DNA of 64,000 bases from assembly GCA_951799405.1 (NCBI GenBank), contig OX637353.1, positions 6,510,001 through 6,574,000 of the forward strand, written 5' to 3'. Origin of the DNA: Agapetus fuscipes (lineage: Eukaryota > Arthropoda > Insecta > Trichoptera > Glossosomatidae). Under the pieces are notes generated by a model. It searched no databases and had not been told where the DNA came from. It was given only the letters and a program-made list of their open reading frames with translations. Positions 20,870 to 33,790 of this stretch are shown piece by piece. The first letter of the stretch is position 1, and each line of letters opens with the position of its first letter. Made by a program: the position numbers and the translations under genes.

Positions 20870-23285
20870 TGCTTTTGATCGGAGTTACTTATTTAATAGC
20901 ATACATTTTACTACAACAATAATTTCAAATTCGTTAGAATTTTATTTTGTCACAAGAATATTTTTGACCCTTAAATTTATCACTGTATTTTCCCAAGGCT
21001 CATAAATATAAACGAGGAATTATAAATGGAAACATTTACGGAATAGTTAGAGGCTGATTCTACTTTCAGATAAGATTTAATGAGACAGCAGTTTGTGGAT
21101 GGGCTGTCACTTTGGCATGTCGCCTCAAAATGCTTACAGGTAAAATGTATCATTATCGAAGTGAAATTACGTATGTATAAGGTCACATGTGTCTGGGCCG
21201 GAGCTGTCCGTCAACAAATGACAGCTGTGATAGATTTCTGTTCAAATTATTACACATACTATCGATGTTACGAAATACGCAACAAACTTTTTCTTCATCT
21301 CACGAAATACATTCAATATTAAGAGCAATTCTCAATAAAATGGATACCTTTGTAAATCTGGTACAAAAACCATGATGTAGCTAATTCCTAAAACTTGAGT
21401 GCAGTTAGTGTCGGTTTCTAACTACCTTTTCTACGAAAAAGGCGAGACCAAAGGTGATGGAGAGACAAAGGTGAAAGCAACTCCTAAAAGACGTCTAGAG
21501 GAGGCAAAAAATGCTTCCAAAAATTGTATAATAGGACTTCTAATGTAAAAAAATAGGTGTGAAAACAAGCTTTGCCTTTTTTTTTAAGCCGTACTCATTA
21601 GATGGGTTGAAATTTAAACCAGAGAAACGTATGGGTTTTTCTGGTAACACAGTGAAAGTCCATTGTATTTTTTTATAAATTGAATAGAAAAAACAAAGTT
21701 TTAGTTAATTTTATTTACTTTTTTGCTATCCCTTCACATTTTATCAAATTATCCCCTAAAATTATCTAACTAAAGGAACAGTAGAAAGATGGATAATTTT
21801 AATTGTAGAAAAATATCAAATTTACGTCCTACAATATTATGTACAAGAGAGGTAAAAACCATGAAAAATACTCGTACATAAAAATTCAATATTGCCATTT
21901 TTGTCTCATACCCTGTAACATTTTCAAGATAAAAACTTTTGCGAGCGTCTCCCCCAAGTCTATATTTTTGCCGTCTTTATTTGCATCAAAGTCAATAGTT
22001 GAATTGGAGGTAAGCACTCAGTATGGGAAACCTTCCGGCCAAATATATTATATTGTACTACTTGACTTGCGGTATAGTAGGACGAGCAGTAATAGCCGAT
22101 ATATATGCCACTTACCTCCATGAAGGAGCTTTGAGCTCTGTAACTCTCATGTATTAGGGGACATTATAGGAGCTAAGACCTCTGTAAACTTGTGTATTTG
22201 GGGTAATTTACGAGACTATGGGATGATCTTTCAACAGTATGATAAATATTAAAGTCGTTAATTATCGAAGACGGAAATCTAGGATTTTATTAAAAAATTA
22301 AGTCTGTTTATGAAATGATTTCCTGTGTTTCAATATATAAGTTTTGTTTCAGTTATGATTTCATTCATTTTAATTGAGGATTGGTCTATTTTCCTCAAGT
22401 GTCGTTTCAAATGCTTCATAAATGATAAGTTACATGTTTCCGAAAACGAAAATGTTTATATTGATTTTGAAATGTTTAAATATTTTTTAATCTCGTTCTT
22501 CACTTGTAAATTGTAAATTAATTTACCACATAAACCATAGATAGATATTTTATTCAAAATCTTGTTGCCCCATTTATACAGTTGTATAGTATAGTCCTGA
22601 CCACCTAAACTGTATTCAGTATCTCGAGTATAAAACTTAATCGTTTACCAAAAATGGATGAAAACTTATACGATCACAAGAGACGCTGTTAGTTTTTAAA
22701 TAATTTTGTACTCTAACGTTAGGGTTGTGTTAAAGCGTTCAGTTCTACACTTAAGGTACTGTTCAGTACAAAGTGAATTGCGTGCAGTACTGGCGGAAGC
22801 AATTAATCAAATGGTTCTCTTGTAAATGCACAATAAACATTGTAGGTCGGGAGAGAGACCGACATTGGCGGATGTATTGCCAATCTATGCATAATTGTTG
22901 GTGCACTTTTCAATCATTACCTTCAGTTTTTCAATCGTAGTGAAATGCTACGGTATATGATTTGAATCCCATGCTAAGATTTATGATTTTCATTCTAAAG
23001 TTTATGATTTGAATAATATAATAATATTTGGTAACATTTGATTCAATTATAAACTGCAATGTTACAAAATATTATTCAAATAAATGCCTTCATATACTCG
23101 TACATACATTTCAATCAAATACTTTCATTTTTCATTTCGAAAACAAAATTCAGTTTTACTAAATGACATGTAAATAAATTAATAATTTTATTTGTACTTA
23201 TAAATTTATATGTCTAAAAAGAAAACGTAACGAATTTTTAATGTGCCACTACGTCTAAGACGTCAGAAGGACGAAAGTTTTTGAA
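20870..23285. other. AT-rich stretch without recognised genes
   Basis: Apart from a family P end at 21645, I see no feature. Around 23010-23090 there is an imperfect inverted repeat (ttgaataatat / atattattcaa with a shared taacatt block) that may be a small MITE. Confidence 0.4.
21645..21735 (-). mobile_element. Penelope-like 3' end, family P copy 4
   Basis: On the minus strand it ends ...atacaatggactttcactgtgtt at 21649-21671, preceded by A/T-rich sequence with aaattaactaaaac. Only the terminal block is recognisable, so the 5' limit is uncertain. Confidence 0.4.
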
Positions 23286-23291
23286 CATTTT

Positions 23292-23590
23292 TTTAAGGAA
23301 TCCGGTGCGGGAGGCTCCCCAATTCTTGAAAGTCTATGTCACCTTCGAAGGGTGCCGCAGAGGTGTTGCTTGAGTTGAAAGTGAACACAGATACTGGAAA
23401 ATCATTCCATGAACGGGCAGTTTGGTAAAAGAATGAGTCATGAAAACGCCGAGTTCACATAGTCTTGAGATCGACTGCAAAGGGATGAATGAGAGTCGTA
23501 CTACGAGTTTCCCTTTCTAAAATGCTAGGGGGAGGGATTAAGGAATGAAGCTCATTGGAACAAGCTCCCAAGAAAAACATTGTTTTTAAG
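23292..23590 (-). pseudogene. LINE RT C-terminal remnant
   Basis: The minus-strand frame reads ACSNELHSLIPPPSILERET, then HPFAVDLKT, an in-frame TGA, then FFYQTARSWNDFPVSVF. This is the conserved tail of non-LTR reverse transcriptases (...TR...HPF...F..SFF..TARxWNxLPxxVF). It is 5'-truncated and holds at least one stop. It belongs to a different LINE type from those at 426 and 20406. Confidence 0.7.
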
Positions 23591-23924
23591 TACAATTTAT
23601 ATCTTAAAACGTTAATTTTAAAACACTTCTAGGCTTACAGTTATAGATATTCCTTTATCCAAAAATATACGAATATAAGTTTGTAGTCATTTTCCATAGT
23701 CAAAGGTGTTTCCTTTTATTTACGGCTGTCTTTGACGTTATCACAAGGAGTGAAAGTTCATGACGTTTTTTTCTGATCTCACCTCAAGAGGAAAAGGGAG
23801 GGAAAAGATCGAAAGCAGATTTCTGAACTCTTGACATTTTCTTTGCAAATAAAATAATACATAACTGGAATAAGTTTATCACGTGTTTTGAGCAGTTTTG
23901 AGCAGTTTTTTTAAACATTTTTGA

Positions 23925-24035
23925 ATTAATGTTACTCGATTTTTACTTGAAAACATTTAAAAATTTTCACTAATTAAAAATGGACTTTCACTGTGTTAAT
24001 AAATTCACCCTACAAAATATAATTTCATTTTCTTG
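23925..24035 (+). mobile_element. Penelope-like 3' end, family P copy 5
   Basis: Contains aaaaatggactttcactgtg followed by ttaataaattcaccctacaaaatat, which matches the family end at 12645 and 8314. The upstream A/T-rich part is only loosely similar. Confidence 0.45.
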
Positions 24036-24242
24036 TTGTACAAACTGATTCCCCCCTTACATAAATAGATTTAAAATATTTTCGGCTTGTTGAAGGACTG
24101 TGTCCTGTTTTTATTTTTGAAGCCTACTTCTAGGAGATAAATGCCTAACTACTCGCATATTTTCATCATTTGGGGGAGTCTTCGAGGAGGTCTGTCAATT
24201 TGGTATGTAGTCTCATCTGCTTCAAGCCAAACGACTCGATCT

Positions 24243-24421
24243 TTAATATATAATCTAAACTGCAAAGATATATTGATATTTAAGGCTCATATTAAATGCA
24301 TGCATACACATTGACACATGGGAATTCACGGCCACTTTCGGCCACGGCCATTTCATTTCATTTAAAGCATGGGGGGGGGGGGGGGGGGTAAGCCATATAC
24401 CAACCTATAAATCAAGGAATC
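24243..24421 (-). mobile_element. GATTA-tailed LINE 3' UTR, minus copy with poly(G)
   Basis: On the minus strand it starts ttccttgatttataggttgg. The counterpart of the gaccaccc block is replaced by a run of 18 G on the plus strand (24371-24388). It then follows the family with large changes to tgcagtttagattatat. The homopolymer is not seen in any other copy. Confidence 0.6.
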
Positions 24422-25206
24422 TGAACTGAATTTTTTTTAAACAATACGAAGGCTAGCCAAAAAAAATAAACAGTTGAAATACTCACTCACAAACATGCGA
24501 AGTAAAGGAGGAATTTTAGTAATTATTTAAAGCAAGAGTAATTTTTTGTACATTGAAAAGCCCAACCACAGTTTCAGAAGATTCACATAGTCAAACACAA
24601 CAACTTACGTCTAGACTATTTACAAAATGAGATGGATGCATGGATTATGGAAATGAGAAGGAAATAATTTTAAGTGTTTCTGTGTACTTATGTCATTTTG
24701 AAACAAAAATCCTAGATTGCTGATTTTAGTTCCAATCAATTCATTCATTCTTTTCAATATTCTAACGCAAAGTTTGAAACTTAAATTGCATGCCACGGCC
24801 ACAATTTTTTTATCCAATCAACATAACGCAGAATAGAGCATGGAAGTTTGGTGAATCGCTTCAATCTCATTTGGCGGAGGAATGTTTATAGAAAGCGTCC
24901 TCCTTCTTCACGGTCTGCGGGAGGGGGGTGAGACCCTGGTCTGTGTACAATGCCGCCGAGGGCTATTGAAAACTTGGAATCACCGTAATAAAAACTGGGG
25001 ATACTTTCAATCGGGCAAAAAATCACTGCCGAGGGTGAAGGTTCTACCTTCAGGCCGCAGGAAAGATTTGAAAGTCATATTCTTTAATGTTGCATTATTT
25101 TTTGAAAAAAAAATTATGAAATTATTAACGAATCTGTTTTGAGGAAACAATGATCCTTCAATTATACACTTAATTTTTAATATCTAGTAGATTCCTCGTT
25201 TATAAG

Positions 25207-25372
25207 ATCCCTTCACTATAGGTTGGTATGAGGCTGACCACTCATACTATAAAAAAATGTTCATTTTGCAAATTTCACACCTGTTTCAGGGACGGTCGGC
25301 AAGAGCTGCAGGGAGATTGGGACTTTTTGTAGTTTGTAGTCGACATGCAGCATGTGTAAGCACAATCTACCT
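25207..25372 (+). mobile_element. GATTA-tailed LINE 3' UTR, partial copy
   Basis: Reads ataggttggtatgaggctg, cacctgtttcagggacggtcg and gacatgcagcatgtgtaagc. It stops before the usual tail, so the 3' end is deleted or diverged. Confidence 0.65.
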
Positions 25373-25379
25373 TAAAACT

Positions 25380-28300
25380 ATTTATTATAGTAGTTTTGAC
25401 TTCTTTTTGCGAGTTATCGTTGTACCGAGATTTCATCTGGACGGTTCGACTATATGTGCAAAGAACATTTTCAGAATCATTTCGATGAGAAGCAAATTCA
25501 AGGATAATAAATATGAAACCATACTATAACTAAACCTAGCTCAACAGAATAACAGATCACCTTGAGCTTTTAAAAATTATCGTTGACAAAAAAAGTAAAA
25601 TAGAGCTTATGAACTTTTTGATTGTTTTTACTTCAATTTTTTTTTCAATTTTTAAACAACAAAACGAATAGATTAGATCTATTTTGTATCAATACAAAAT
25701 CTTGACTCATTAAAAAAAAGTTAACAGACCTTGTTATCAACATGAAAATCTGTTTCAATATCGTTAAAAATCAGAATCTTTTCAAAAGTTTTCATAATCA
25801 TATTACAATTAACAGTGTACTCAGCCGCATTATGAGGTTGTTCTCGCAATGAGCGCCGCTCCTCTTGCGCTTCCATTCAGGTATTATCTTTGGCCGGTGC
25901 GGCGCCCCCACTGTCCGCTCTCACCTTAATCCGCAGGAAATTAGTCAGGGGGTAATTTACACAGGGGATTAGAGGTGAAGAAGGGGGAGTCTGGTCCCGT
26001 CCCCACCTCCCTACCTCACCCGTACTGGAGATGTGCATCGTAGACCAAGGACTAAAAGGACATGAATGTTTATTTTTGCACCTTTAATCTGAAATTTGAG
26101 ATGAAAATATTGTTATAATTTTACTTGGGTAATTTTTAATTAGACTGCGATTTCTTTATTTAACAGATTTTTTTTGGCACAATATACGGTTACACAGTAC
26201 TTTCACTCTATCAACTTTGCGTCACAATGTTGTAAAATCTTAACATTTTATACCTACTAAAGTTTGCTTCATGAAGTGCCAGTAAACCTTCTTGTTTATT
26301 TAAGTGAAAAGCTAGACTTACGCAATTTTAAAAATATTATTTTAGCGGTTGCACAATCGATGTAGGTACTGACACTATTTAAAGCTGAGTTACAGTATTT
26401 AAGGAGTACACTTATTATTGGATCCGATGGTACGCGAAAACAGTTATAAAGTTATTAGTAGTATTATTTTTTGTACATTAAGCTCAACGTTATTGTTTCC
26501 GTATCATGTTTAATGTAACTTCGTTTTCTAAAAAGAAAACTTTTGTCGTCCAATTTACCAAAAAAATATTGATTTTTTTTTTGACATTTTTAATGTTTTT
26601 GTTATTCCAAAGCATAATTTGTTACGTCGTAGACGTATTGTCCAATAGTGTCTTGGTCTACGCCGCCGAGTCTCTACGGTAAATTGTGACAGTACGGACT
26701 GGCTTTGTTCATCTCAGGGAAATGCCACCGTCCGACACAGATCCCAGATCACCGACTCAATACTGATTATAAATTACCACTTTATAAATGTCAGCAGTTT
26801 TAACAGTAAGAATAGTGATCACAATCAAATAAGAAAACTCTTAGATTTAGGTTCTTATGATTATTTGTCAAATTTATTTTACTAAAACTTGAGACCTTTA
26901 TTTAATTATTTGTTTGCAGCTGGTAAACATAATTCTGAATTTTTGGGTTGGGTAATATTTAAAAAAAAAGTGAAAACAGTAGTTATTCATATTTTCTTGT
27001 TTATGCAATCAAGGTCAACGTGAATTTATTAAAATGCCTAGGTGCACTGGACGTGAAAATAAAATGATAAATCATCTCCGCAACTTAGATTATAAAAACA
27101 ATGAATAAAAAGGTTATGAACACGCAACATGTTATTCAAAATTATACTAGTTTATGCTATTTGTTTTGTTTCTTATAGTTCATTTTAGGAGACTTAGTTA
27201 CTGGTGTACTTACTGATGATTTGACATCAAAGCTGTAAATAGACGTGTCTTTTTAGTTTTATCCTTATTCTCATCAAAATATTTTTGTCTTGTTTCTGGG
27301 TTGTAAATTATTATAACAAATGAAGTTTCAGCGTATATTTGTACATATGACTATATTTTTGCATTCACAATAATAAAGTCTCATCAAATGTTTCAGTATT
27401 CACGTGTGATAGATGAATGCATTTCAATTAAACGGAGAGCATTATTTTCACTGGTTTCCATGCGAGGGGTTATTTTGACAAGCCTCTAAAATAATCCACC
27501 GCGCTAAATATATTTACTTTTGCCAAAAAATTTGCATACAACAATATTATTGTTCCGCGCACCAGATCAGCGCAAACTTTTGTACAAACATATTTAAATC
27601 GCATTCCTGGATGATTCAATAATAGAAAAAACTACCAGGGTTTTGTTTTTACAAAAACCACAAAAAAATAATTTGCCTAAAATATTGCGAGTTTTTGTTT
27701 TCTTTGTATGAAATAAAAAGGTAAATATTTTCAGAATATCTACTAATATAATTATTGTTTTCCTTTTTATTTATTTTTGTAATTCACTCCTTACATATGA
27801 AAGAAATAATTTAATTTTGGTTTTGAAATATTTTTCAATTCACTGACAAATACCCTCAAACATGACACATGTACGGGCTTTATTTTTTTAATTTTCAAAA
27901 ACGTATTTACAATACATTAGTAGTAATAAATAAAAAAGGCTATCACGGATTTTTTCACGTAAGGGATTTTTATGACTGAGAATTTCACATAAATTTCTCA
28001 ATTTTTTTAAAGCATCCTAGATTTGCCTCGTTGATTCTGTAAGATTTAAATGAAGAAAAAACGTCTTATATTATGAACTTTTTCAAAATACGATTTCATA
28101 ACACAATTATGTATTTATGAAATGTTTCAGCGGAAACTTTGTAGAACCCCATTTACAACGTTTATTTTCATTTAAAAAAAAATTAAACTTTTGTATTTAT
28201 AGTGTGTTTAACTTTATGTTTTTTTTAAATTATCCTTTACATCTTTTAAGTGCGAAACATGCAAGTACTCATAAATGCAGTCGTATCGGTTATCTCATGC

Positions 28301-28900
28301 TAAGCCAGTTTAATGAAAATATGTTGTATGTACATAATATATGGGACTGGTTGTTGCGAAGCCAAATTCGCAGTGCAGTTATGGATCTGCCATAACTGCT
28401 TGCTAGACAGAAACTGGCCCAAAGCCGGCAAAGGGGAGAGAATGCGGAGGAAGGCTTTACTCAGAGTTATTAAGCGTTTCACGTCGCGTTTATTGTCCCT
28501 AAAGTGCACACTTTTATAATCTTTGTTAGGCTACCTAACTTTCTAAAAAGAAAAACTGAAAATGGATGCTTTTGGTACAAATTAAAAAAGGGGAGGAATT
28601 CTCAAGTACTTTGCATTTTAGCTTTTTAAAGCAGGTTTTTGGTAACATTTTTTTTATAATTTATGGAAAAATAGGAGAACGGTGGTGTTTCAATTCAAAA
28701 TATTTTCAATTTTGTGTAATTATAGAATGTATTTAAACATACAAACGATCATAAATGGAAGAGCATAAGAGTGGATAATTTACAAAATAATGACTTAAAT
28801 GATAAAAAAAGTTATGCGTTTTTGATGACGAATAAATGGTTTATGATTGCTGTTTTTGTACAGATATCTTTAACTCACACTTAATGAGGTCATTTTACAA
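25380..28900. other. AT-rich stretch with GC-rich patch at 25.83-26.03 kb
   Basis: The patch has gcgccgctcctcttgcgctt and CpG-rich sequence with no convincing reading frame. A smaller patch lies at about 28330-28510. The remainder is AT-rich. No gene is recognised. Confidence 0.4.
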
Positions 28901-28914
28901 CAAAAATGAAAAAG

Positions 28915-29075
28915 ATAGCATAAAACAAAAGTTTTTTTTTTTAATTTTCATTAAAAAAAAAACTTTTTGTAAAACATAGTTTTATTTTCACATTTTTTTA
29001 ATTTACAATGCCTAAGCGCTATCGGACTTTATCCGTTCATCTTCAGAGGCTTACTGAGGTTAAAAACAAAAGGGT
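28915..29075 (-). mobile_element. Penelope-like 3' end with decayed hammerhead
   Basis: On the minus strand it reads CTGAAGA, T, then CGGA-TAAAG-TCCG and ATAG, where a hammerhead would have GAAA, followed by A/T-rich tail sequence. The left part has a short palindrome (aaaagtttttt / aaaaaactttt). Layout agrees with the other hammerhead-like copies but the second core strand is mutated. Confidence 0.4.
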
Positions 29076-29079
29076 TAAA

Positions 29080-30775
29080 ATTCAAGGTAGGAAAGGGAAA
29101 GTGGGTGGGGTTAAACCAAAGGTATTAAAATAAGATTTGCAGAAAGTACTCTTGCAAATGTAATGAGATTCTACTTTTCGAAGATGATATTCTAAAATAA
29201 ACAAACCCTAATAAAACTATTTTCCTGAAAATTTATGGATCATTGGAAGTAGAATACCAAATTCAGTAATCTAGGACTTTTTTTAGATAAATTCCTAATT
29301 GAAAAAAAAGTCAAGATGGCTGACTTTGGTTCCATAAAAATCAGTAATTAGTTAATATTTTGCATGAACTCAAATTTAAAAACAGTTTTTTCACGATTTG
29401 GAGTTTTTTATTATTATCGAAAGCTTCAACACAGGATGTATTTTTTTACTACGAAGCTTTTAATTTCTGACATTTGAAAAAATTATGTGTTGTTACGGGC
29501 ATCGTGTAAAATGTGTGCGCGATTAAAATACCAATGAGTGGCATTATAAAAGAGAAGGAAATGCTAGCGGACCATCACCGGGCGGTAGGCAGAATACAAT
29601 GGCTATGCGCAAAATACTTTTTATATCGTAACAAAAATATCAGGGGTAGGAACTAAATTATTTCGAGTTAACTTACTTATGAACTTAATTTTTTTTGCGA
29701 TAAAAAACGTGTCCAAACACATGTGGATAAGCTACGATTCCAATAGAGTACCTTAAAAATTATTCGAAGATCGGAATTGATTTTTTTTGTTAGGTCTTGT
29801 TACAATAACAGTGCTTACAAATTATAATTAAGATTACAAATAAATATTTTTTTTGGATAATTGAAGAACTAGTGTAGGAAAAATTACAATATTCTCGCAG
29901 GTTCTTTAATGTCGTACTCATTGTCTTCAAAAGGCACTTTTTCATGCAAAAATAACTCAATTTTAAATATAAAAGGAATGAAGTTCATGTATTGTAATAT
30001 AGGAATACGGCAAAGATAAACAAAACTAAAGGCATTGATATACTTAAAAAGATCAACGCTTGAAGTACCATTCTACATAAGAATTTAAAGTGAAAGCCAA
30101 TTTATTGCAACGTTAAAACTTCTACAAAATCATATGCACTTTTCCTACACACTTTAAAGTGATGCATATTTACCACTTTTTAAAAGGTGCATTTCCCTCC
30201 AGTCCCTTTAACATTTTTTCATCCAATTTTTCTTTTAACCAATCAAATTTTCCACCACCAAACAACATTTGCTATCATAGTTTTTTTATGAAAACAGTCG
30301 AAATTGAAACAAATAAAATATTTCATAAATTTCATTGCACAGCCTTTGATGCATATGAATTCAGACACAACGGAGCCCTCACTTGAGGGAGGGCTCGTAA
30401 AAAAAGAAAACGCCATTTCGGCTGTGAAAAATATTCATGACTTGTGGTCAATGGTACCTCCTAATAACACCAACCAGGGAGTGGTTCAGTGCCTCAACTT
30501 TAGGGGATGGGAAGGCGGGAGGTTTTTTTTCAGCTCTACATATTTTGTCGCCGAGAAATCCGATACACCGCCACTGGGATAATTTTCTAGTCGTTACTTT
30601 TATAATTATTTTGCGTTGAAATAAAATATTGCAACAATTATGCGGTGAAATGTGGGGTTCTGTTTTGTTTTTGCTTACAAAAATGTTTTTTAGAAGGTAT
30701 AGAATTTAAAGAAATGTTTTTTATTAATCTTTTGATACAGGAAGAATATAGGTGAGGTTTTACTAGTAAATTTAG
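29080..30775. other. AT-rich stretch, no recognised gene
   Basis: A moderate-GC patch at about 30365-30560 includes the small hairpin gagccctcacttgagggagg. No supported coding sequence. Confidence 0.4.
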
Positions 30776-30778
30776 TAC

Positions 30779-30888
30779 TTAGGCATGTGTAAGCGCGAAA
30801 TTATGCATGTTTGCTTGTGGGAATGCAATTAATGTGAATCTCAAATGATACATATTATCTTTGCAACTTAGATTTAGATTTAGACATC
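30779..30888 (+). mobile_element. GATTA-tailed LINE 3' UTR, severely truncated
   Basis: Starts at aggcatgtgtaagcgcgaaa and ends ctttgcaacttagatttagatttag. Only the last ~110 bp of the 3' UTR remain. The tail units are ATTTAG, a variant of the usual unit. Confidence 0.7.
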
Positions 30889-32116
30889 GTTTCTCCTTTT
30901 TGATAAACTATGATTGAATGATTTCATTAATGTAGGAAAAACTCGTACATATAAAGCCAACCTAGGTTTAGTTATTTATTTTAAATCACTGAATTATGTT
31001 TGTTAATTTGTTTTTCCATACCTGTCTATTTGTTAACAAAAAATGTTAATTTTATTTTATAGTCACGTTATTGTTATATAGTAACATTATTTTGCAATTT
31101 TTTGCTTAGAAAATTTGCATTTGCAGTTTACAAATAATACAATTTGGAGTTAAGAAAATCTAGCAAATCTTAGTACCTAACTACTGTAAAATAAGAGAGA
31201 ACTCTTGTTTCATGATAATACTATTTCGTTTTGTATTTAAAATTGGCTTAAAAAGGGGGGGGAGCTCACCACTGCCATTTTATTTTCCCAGCTGTATGTA
31301 GGTAATCTATTTAATGAAAATGCATATGCGAAAACGTCCGGGAGGTTTACTTTTTTCATTCTACGTGTACATGGAACGTTTTATGTTTCACCCAGTGCAG
31401 AAAGCTCTCCAAGCCAAGCTATGGGGTTTGTGAACTCAATTCTAAACTCCAAATGAACTAAAAAAAGGCTTTACTCCGTTTAAAATAAATCATCACTTCA
31501 TACAGATTTGTGTACAAAACATAAATTTTGGTACTTATTATTAAGATACTATCACTGATATATTTAATTGAAAAAAAAAACAAAGTGAATTGATTAAAAA
31601 CCAAAAGAATACGTAATCAATATATGCACGCAGATTTACACTTTTTTTAATAAAGATTATCATAAAATCTTTGGGGCAATTATCAGAAGATTTTCTCTTG
31701 ATTTGTTAATTTGTTTTGAGTTTGTTCTATGTAGAAATAAAAAAACGTGAGTTCAGTCTAACAAAACATTAAAATAGCCATATGAAATTATATAAAAGTT
31801 TTGAAATAGTTCATTTCATTAAAACGTTTAATTCAAAGATGATCAAAGGATCATAATTTGTATGAGTGGAGAATTCGTTCTTAGCGGTAGATAAATCATG
31901 TATTTAACACCTGAAAAAAAACATATTTTGAAATGGTTTTTTGTAACTGGCATCGCTAGTTAAAGCCCTTTGTTAGCTGGGTGATATTTGTAATTACAAT
32001 ACTAAAGGTTTAAGATTCATAATCGTTTACCCAAATTTCCATAGCGGGCAGATATAATTCTCTCCTCTTTTCAACAACCTTTATCTTGAATTTACTAATA
32101 TCGAAAAAATACTCAC

Positions 32117-32370
32117 TTCCTTCCTTTCTGGTCCGTGTAGATGATGTGGTTTCTGGAAGCAGTTGTGACCACCTGTGCTGGTATTCGAATGGGCTGAGGA
32201 GGTCTGATGCAAGGAGGCGGGTTAATTCTCGGAGGTCTCCCCAAGGAAGAAGGCCTGGGGGCTTCCGGAGGTCTGGGCCCATAGTCTGGACCTTCCCGAC
32301 GACCTTGGACAGGGAGAGGAGCCCCAGCCAAATCCAAGGCTCGATGATTCAATCCAGGAGACGAATCCAT
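32117..32370 (-). CDS. Candidate host exon: proline-rich N-terminus with splice donor
   Basis: On the minus strand an ATG at 32370 opens 84 codons of GC-rich sequence in a region that is otherwise strongly AT-rich. The product is rich in Pro and Arg (RPPEAPRPSSLGRPPRINPP), then becomes more ordinary (VVTTASRNHIIYTDQKGR). No signal peptide or membrane segment is visible. The frame runs into GAA|GTGAGT at 32117/32116, a near-consensus 5' splice donor, and meets TGA only if the donor is ignored. This fits a first coding exon ending in phase 2. Candidate acceptor-like cacag lies just upstream of the ATG, but a 5' UTR in the same exon is equally possible. I do not recognise the protein. No downstream exon was found to the left. 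Alternatively it could be a chance ORF in a GC island, but base composition and the donor argue against that. Confidence 0.5.
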
Positions 32371-32379
32371 TATTATTTT

Positions 32380-33010
32380 TTATAACAAATGTCTGTGAGT
32401 CATTCTGTTAATTTTGTTTTTACGTTTTGCTTAATGAAGAATTTTTAATACTTTTTTGCGTCCTGCAAACTTTAATGAATTACTACGTATATTAAATTCT
32501 TTTGTATACGTTGTGGATATTTTAGTAGACAATTGTTTAATTATTATGTTATGATAGTTTTACGAGGTAAAGTTTTTATTCGCGGTTAAGTTGAATATTG
32601 TTGTTAGCTTGAATTACACTGAAATTAGAATATTACATAAATTATGATGAAGAATAACATGTTTTAATGAATATTAATTCAGTTTCATTGGATTTTACGA
32701 AGCTAAATTATACCCACGTTGGTTGAAATTCTCTATTGAAATAAAGTTTTGAAAAAATAAATACATACAGTTGGCTTGAAAAGTGAACGTTGTTTATCTT
32801 TTGTAAATTTACAAAAATTCAAGCCCCGAAGTCATGAAACAAATAGGACGTTTAATAATAATTTTACTGGAATTTTTCGATCAACAATTTTTGAACATTT
32901 ACCATCCGACAACATAAAAAAAACGGAGAAGAGCTTGTTTTTTTTAAATTCTTTACCGGAAATGTCTGTTATAATAAAAAAAAGAAACAGTATTGTCATC
33001 ATGTCAGTAT
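32380..33010. other. AT-rich region upstream of the candidate exon
   Basis: For a gene on the minus strand this would be upstream sequence or an intron. I saw no clear TATA box or repeat. Confidence 0.3.
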
Positions 33011-33014
33011 ATTT

Positions 33015-33256
33015 CTTGGTTGGTACGAGGCTGACCACCCATGCTGTAAAAAATGGTCACTATGCTAATGTAACCCCTGCTGCAGGGAAGGTCGGCAAAA
33101 GTTGCTGGGCTTATGTTCAGTAGAGATTTGATTTTTGAATTATAAGTACACTTGCGGCATTTGTAAGCGAGAATTTACTCGTGTTTGTTTGAGGAAATGC
33201 ATTTAATATGAAAATTTAATCCTAATATGTCTTTGCAACTTAGATTATATTTGATT
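33015..33256 (+). mobile_element. GATTA-tailed LINE 3' UTR copy
   Basis: Reads cttggttggtacgaggctg, cccatgctgtaaaaaatgg and gcagggaaggtcggcaaaag, and ends ctttgcaacttagattatat. It belongs to the subtype with aggtcggcaaaa, shared with 36543 and 48207. Confidence 0.75.
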
Positions 33257-33479
33257 ACACTATATCAGCCCCGTTTTCATAGTTGTATAAACTTTTTAAA
33301 TCTTTCAAAATCTATGACTGTCTACAACTTATTTTTTTTATATCTGTAAGTATCTTTGTAAGTGCTTTATTATACTTATTTAAAATAGATAACAAAACCT
33401 TATACAAGAATATTGAAGTGAAAGCCTTGTGTAATAAACAATTCAGTGATTTCGAGAGAATATTTTAGAGCGCGTTGAT

Positions 33480-33790
33480 TAACAAATTTCCTGCTGCAAA
33501 TCTTGCGGCTTGCATTAATTTGTTTTTGCGGTTAGCCGTCATTAAAACTTACTTCGCTGAAGACTCGCGTGCTAGAGTTACCTGAATACAACTTTATAAA
33601 GCGTCATGAGACCGCTTGCAGCTTAATTTCAATGGACTCAGCACAAATCTGAAAATATTTTTTTTCCCGGCGGGAAAACATCACACTTATTTGTGAGTAC
33701 CGTTCATAGCAAACGATTATTTTTTTTTTGCCTTTTTACCATCAATCTGGCTGAGTGACGTCACGATTTTGTTATCTATGGTAATCGCGC
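33480..33790. promoter_or_regulatory. Possible regulatory patch with E2F-like and CRE-like sites
   Basis: The patch has TTTCCCGGCGGGAAAA at about 33663-33678 (containing GCGGGAAA, an E2F consensus half) and TGACGTCA at about 33756-33763 (full CRE palindrome). It is richer in GC than the flanks and lies ~1.2 kb upstream of the candidate exon on the minus strand. Function is inference. Confidence 0.3.
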
